Position numbers and translations under genes: made by a program. A DNA stretch of 8,583 bases from Litoreibacter sp. (GTDB taxonomy: Bacteria; Pseudomonadota; Alphaproteobacteria; Rhodobacterales; Rhodobacteraceae). Below, in pieces: positions 6,023 through 8,583 of the stretch. The DNA lies in assembly GCA_013042765.1 (NCBI GenBank), contig JABDPP010000057.1, positions 1 to 8,583 on the forward strand. Direction: 5' to 3'. Position 1 is the stretch's first letter; each line of letters begins with the position of its first letter. Below the pieces are notes generated by a model. The model saw only the letters and a program-made list of their open reading frames with translations, was not told the DNA's origin and searched no databases.

Positions 6023-7678
6023 TTAGCGCGTGAACTTCTTGTATTTAACCCGCTTCGGCTCGACCGCATCCGGGCCAAGGCGGCGGATCTTGTCCTCCTC
6101 ATAGGCCTCGAAATTGCCTTCGAACCACTCGACATGGGCCTCACCCTCGAACGCGAGGATATGCGTGCAAAGTCGGTCGAGGAAGAACCGGTCGTGAGAG
6201 ATGATCACCGCACAGCCCGCGAAATCTTCCAGCGCATCTTCCAAGGCGCGCAGGGTCTCGACGTCCAGGTCGTTTGTCGGCTCGTCGAGCAGCAGCACAT
6301 TGCCACCGGATTTCAGAAGCTTGGCCATGTGGACACGGTTGCGTTCACCCCCCGACAGCGAGCCAACCTTCTTCTGCTGGTCACCGCCCTTGAAGTTGAA
6401 GGCCGAACAATAAGCGCGAGAATTCATCTGCGCATCACCCAGCTGGATGATCTCACCGCCGTCGGAAATCTCCTCCCAGACAGTTGCATCAGGATTGAGC
6501 GCGTCGCGAGACTGGTCGACATAGGACAGCTGCACCGTGTCGCCGTATTCGACTGTGCCCTCGTCGGGCTGTTCCTGACCGGTGAGCATGCGGAACAGAG
6601 TGGATTTACCCGCGCCGTTGGGGCCGATCACGCCGACAATACCGCCAGGTGGCAAGGAGAACGAGAGATCCTCGATCAGCAGCTTGTCGCCGTAACCCTT
6701 CTTCAACCCGTTCGCCTCGATCACCTTGGAGCCAAGGCGGGGGCCGTTTGGGATGATGATCTGCGCACGGCCGACCTTGTCGCGTTCGGACTGGTTCGCC
6801 ATCTCCTCATAGGCGTTAATCCGGGCCTTTGATTTGGCCTGCCGGGCCTTGGCGCCAGCGCGGATCCACTCAAGCTCGCGTTCCAGCGTTTTTTGGCGGG
6901 ATTTATCTTCCTTGGCTTCATGCTCAAGGCGCTTGGCCTTCTGTTCCAGCCACGCGGAGTAATTGCCCTCATAGGGAATGCCGCGGCCGCGGTCGAGTTC
7001 GAGAATCCATCCGGTGATATCGTCGAGGAAGTATCGGTCGTGAGTGACGATCAGGCAGGTGCCTTTGTAGTCGATCAGGTGTTTTTGCAGCCAGGCGATG
7101 GTTTCCGCATCAAGGTGGTTGGTCGGCTCGTCGAGCAGAAGCATGTCCGGCTCTTCCAGTAGAAGCTTGCACAACGCAACGCGACGCTTTTCACCGCCCG
7201 AGAGAGTGGTGACATCCGCATCGTCCGGAGGGCAGCGCAATGCCTCCATTGCGATGTCGATCTGCGCATCGAGGTCCCACAGATTCTGGCTGTCGATCTC
7301 GTCCTGCAGCCTGGCCATCTCATCCGCGGTTTCGTCGGAATAGTTCATCGCCAGTTCGTTGTAGCGATCGAGGATATCCTTCTTTTCCTTGACGCCCAGC
7401 ATCACGTTGCCACGTACATCGAGGCTCTCGTCCAGCTGCGGCTCCTGCGGCAGGTAGCCCACATGCGCGCCTTCTGCAGCCCAGGCTTCGCCGGTGAAAT
7501 CCTTGTCCTGACCGGACATGATCCGCATCAGGGTGGATTTACCCGAGCCGTTCACGCCCACGACGCCGATCTTGACCCCGGGCAGGAAGCTCAGGCGTAT
7601 GTTCTCAAAGCATTTCTTGCCACCGGGATAGGTCTTGGAAACACCGTCCATATGATAGACGTACTGATAGGCTGCCAT
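6023..7678 (-). CDS. ettA: Energy-dependent translational throttle protein EttA (ABC-F ATPase)
   Basis: A 551-aa soluble ABC-F protein, against about 555 in E. coli EttA. EttA binds the ribosomal E site and gates the first elongation steps according to the ATP/ADP ratio. Domain 1 has Walker A GVNGSGKST (41-49), signature LSGGEKRR (159-166) and Walker B LLLDEPTNHLD with catalytic Glu184. An EttA-type arm lies in about 95-139. The basic interdomain linker (about 242-322, with KARQAKSKARINAYEEM) contacts the tRNA. Domain 2 has Walker A GPNGAGKST (352-360), signature LSGGERNR (441-448) and Glu466. There are no membrane segments, so it is not a transporter. ATG 7678 was chosen over an open upstream extension because GGAGG sits five bases before it and MAAYQYVYHM is the usual N-terminus. 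TTGCCC (7735-7730) and TTACAT (7713-7708), 16 bases apart, may be its promoter. Confidence 0.96.
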   Translation of the reverse strand: MAAYQYVYHMDGVSKTYPGGKKCFENIRLSFLPGVKIGVVGVNGSGKSTLMRIMSGQDKDFTGEAWAAEGAHVGYLPQEPQLDESLDVRGNVMLGVKEKKDILDRYNELAMNYSDETADEMARLQDEIDSQNLWDLDAQIDIAMEALRCPPDDADVTTLSGGEKRRVALCKLLLEEPDMLLLDEPTNHLDAETIAWLQKHLIDYKGTCLIVTHDRYFLDDITGWILELDRGRGIPYEGNYSAWLEQKAKRLEHEAKEDKSRQKTLERELEWIRAGAKARQAKSKARINAYEEMANQSERDKVGRAQIIIPNGPRLGSKVIEANGLKKGYGDKLLIEDLSFSLPPGGIVGVIGPNGAGKSTLFRMLTGQEQPDEGTVEYGDTVQLSYVDQSRDALNPDATVWEEISDGGEIIQLGDAQMNSRAYCSAFNFKGGDQQKKVGSLSGGERNRVHMAKLLKSGGNVLLLDEPTNDLDVETLRALEDALEDFAGCAVIISHDRFFLDRLCTHILAFEGEAHVEWFEGNFEAYEEDKIRRLGPDAVEPKRVKYKKFTR

Positions 7679-7747
7679 GGAATCCTCCGAGATTTGCGCT
7701 GAAATGCATGTAACCTGCTGATCCCCGAAGGGCAATCGCAGCAATCG

Positions 7748-8583
7748 CTAGCCGGGCCGCACGATTGCGCCCAGAAGCTCGCTGTCGAGGACCTGCCCCG
7801 GGCTATGGGTCGTGATGATGCGTTTGCGCGCCGGGGCATCGAAATTCATCACGATACCCGGTTTGCGTTGCAACAGGTATTCGAGAACTTCTGCGCGTTG
7901 ATCATTCGGGCAGACCAGCCCCTCGCCCAGTTCCGGATCCAGAGTGAAAAAGCCCCTGAAGTCATGGGCGAATTCCTCATAGGGAACCAGTTCGTAAAAT
8001 GGTTTTCTTCGGCGCATCAGACCGGTTTCGGGCGCGATATCGAGATGCGCGATCAGGATCACCTCCGCCTTGGGCAGCAGCGCCGGCACCCCGTCTCCCC
8101 AGACAACAGCAGTAAGCAATGCTCCGTCATGGCGGGCAAACTGGATCGTGGGGACGAAAAGGTCCTCCTCGAGCCCCAAGCGCAGGTCATCCCGCCAGTA
8201 GTTCCAGTCCCATACCGTCTCGAGCACGTCCCTTGGGCAGTTCAGTGGGATATCCTTGGGTTTCGCGGTTTCCAGAAGGCTCGCCGCCATCTCTGTCGCG
8301 TGCTTGGCGTAGTTGGCCTCGAACGTGTCAGCATCGAAGGGCGTTTCCATGACCTGCTGTTCCTGTGGGTCATAGATTTTCAGGTCGAACGCACGCATCA
8401 ATGCATCCACTTCGATCGCGGCTTCGCGAGCGAAGAAGGTCGGATTCATGTAATCGACAGAAAGTGTTGCCTTCGTGCCATGAGCGGGGGAGGTCTCAGG
8501 CTGCGAGCCGATCACCTCGTCGCCAAACTCCCAGACGAATTTCACGTCCGTCGACGGGTTGTCATAGACCGTATGGCTTGTAC
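7748..8583 (-). CDS. Unrecognised protein, N-terminus beyond the window edge
   Basis: I do not recognise this protein. The frame is open from the stop at 7748 to the right edge, giving 277 visible residues. A GTG at 8545 could start a 265-aa form, but no ribosome site precedes it and the 12 upstream codons (TSHTVYDNPSTD) read as ordinary protein, so the real start is probably outside. The sequence is soluble and acidic, rich in Trp, Phe, Asp and Glu (VKFVWEFGDEV, VWDWNYWRDDLRLGLEEDLF), with a central hydrophobic strand AEVILIAHLDIAP and a basic RMRRRK-like patch (LMRRRKPFYELVPYEEF). No signal peptide, membrane helix or known catalytic motif is visible. It lies 69 bp upstream of ettA on the same strand. 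The gap contains a ribosome site and a possible promoter for ettA. Confidence 0.75.
   Translation of the reverse strand, partial: TSHTVYDNPSTDVKFVWEFGDEVIGSQPETSPAHGTKATLSVDYMNPTFFAREAAIEVDALMRAFDLKIYDPQEQQVMETPFDADTFEANYAKHATEMAASLLETAKPKDIPLNCPRDVLETVWDWNYWRDDLRLGLEEDLFVPTIQFARHDGALLTAVVWGDGVPALLPKAEVILIAHLDIAPETGLMRRRKPFYELVPYEEFAHDFRGFFTLDPELGEGLVCPNDQRAEVLEYLLQRKPGIVMNFDAPARKRIITTHSPGQVLDSELLGAIVRPG

Noticed and set aside
6134..6832. A 232-codon + strand open frame.
   Set aside because: It is antisense to ettA, which has full-length conserved motifs. Its composition is that of a mirror frame.

Overview
The window reads as a piece of chromosome from a Rhodobacteraceae-like alphaproteobacterium. 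It has GC-rich coding DNA, an EttA and a MATE transporter with alphaproteobacterial character, a YdcH/DUF465 protein, and an FNR/FnrL-type box. No rRNA, tRNA, CRISPR array, insertion sequence or phage gene is visible. The species call is inference from protein character, not from a database search.

Layout, left to right. (1) Positions 1-2673, + strand: the 3' part of glpK (glycerol kinase, N-terminus outside the window), followed 12 bp later by a complete MATE-family efflux transporter, probably in the same transcript. (2) 2647-3216, - strand: a gamma-glutamylcyclotransferase-fold protein whose last codons overlap the transporter end antisense. (3) 3217-4047: a divergent control region with two TGC/GCA-rich dyads, then an orphan ParA/MinD-type ATPase with no ParB beside it. 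(4) 4048-5664: an island of small unrecognised genes (an 85-aa C-terminally anchored protein, a 64-aa Ala/Gln/Arg-rich protein, and an 87-aa two-helix membrane protein on the - strand) in partly A+T-rich DNA, with hairpins that look like - strand terminators. (5) 5665-8583, - strand: a small YdcH/DUF465 coiled-coil protein with what looks like its own FNR-type class II promoter, the complete translation factor ettA, and the 3' part of an unrecognised gene running off the right edge.

The genes do not form one pathway. glpK feeds glycerol into glycerol-3-phosphate, the MATE protein exports cations or drugs, the GGCT-fold protein may act on glutathione-like peptides, EttA gates translation with energy status, and the ParA-like protein probably positions some cargo. 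I see no obvious new defence or mobile system. The observations most worth checking are the PhaR-like double operator in front of the orphan ParA gene, the precisely spaced FNR box and -10 element in front of the DUF465 gene, and the unassigned small genes between 4224 and 5348.
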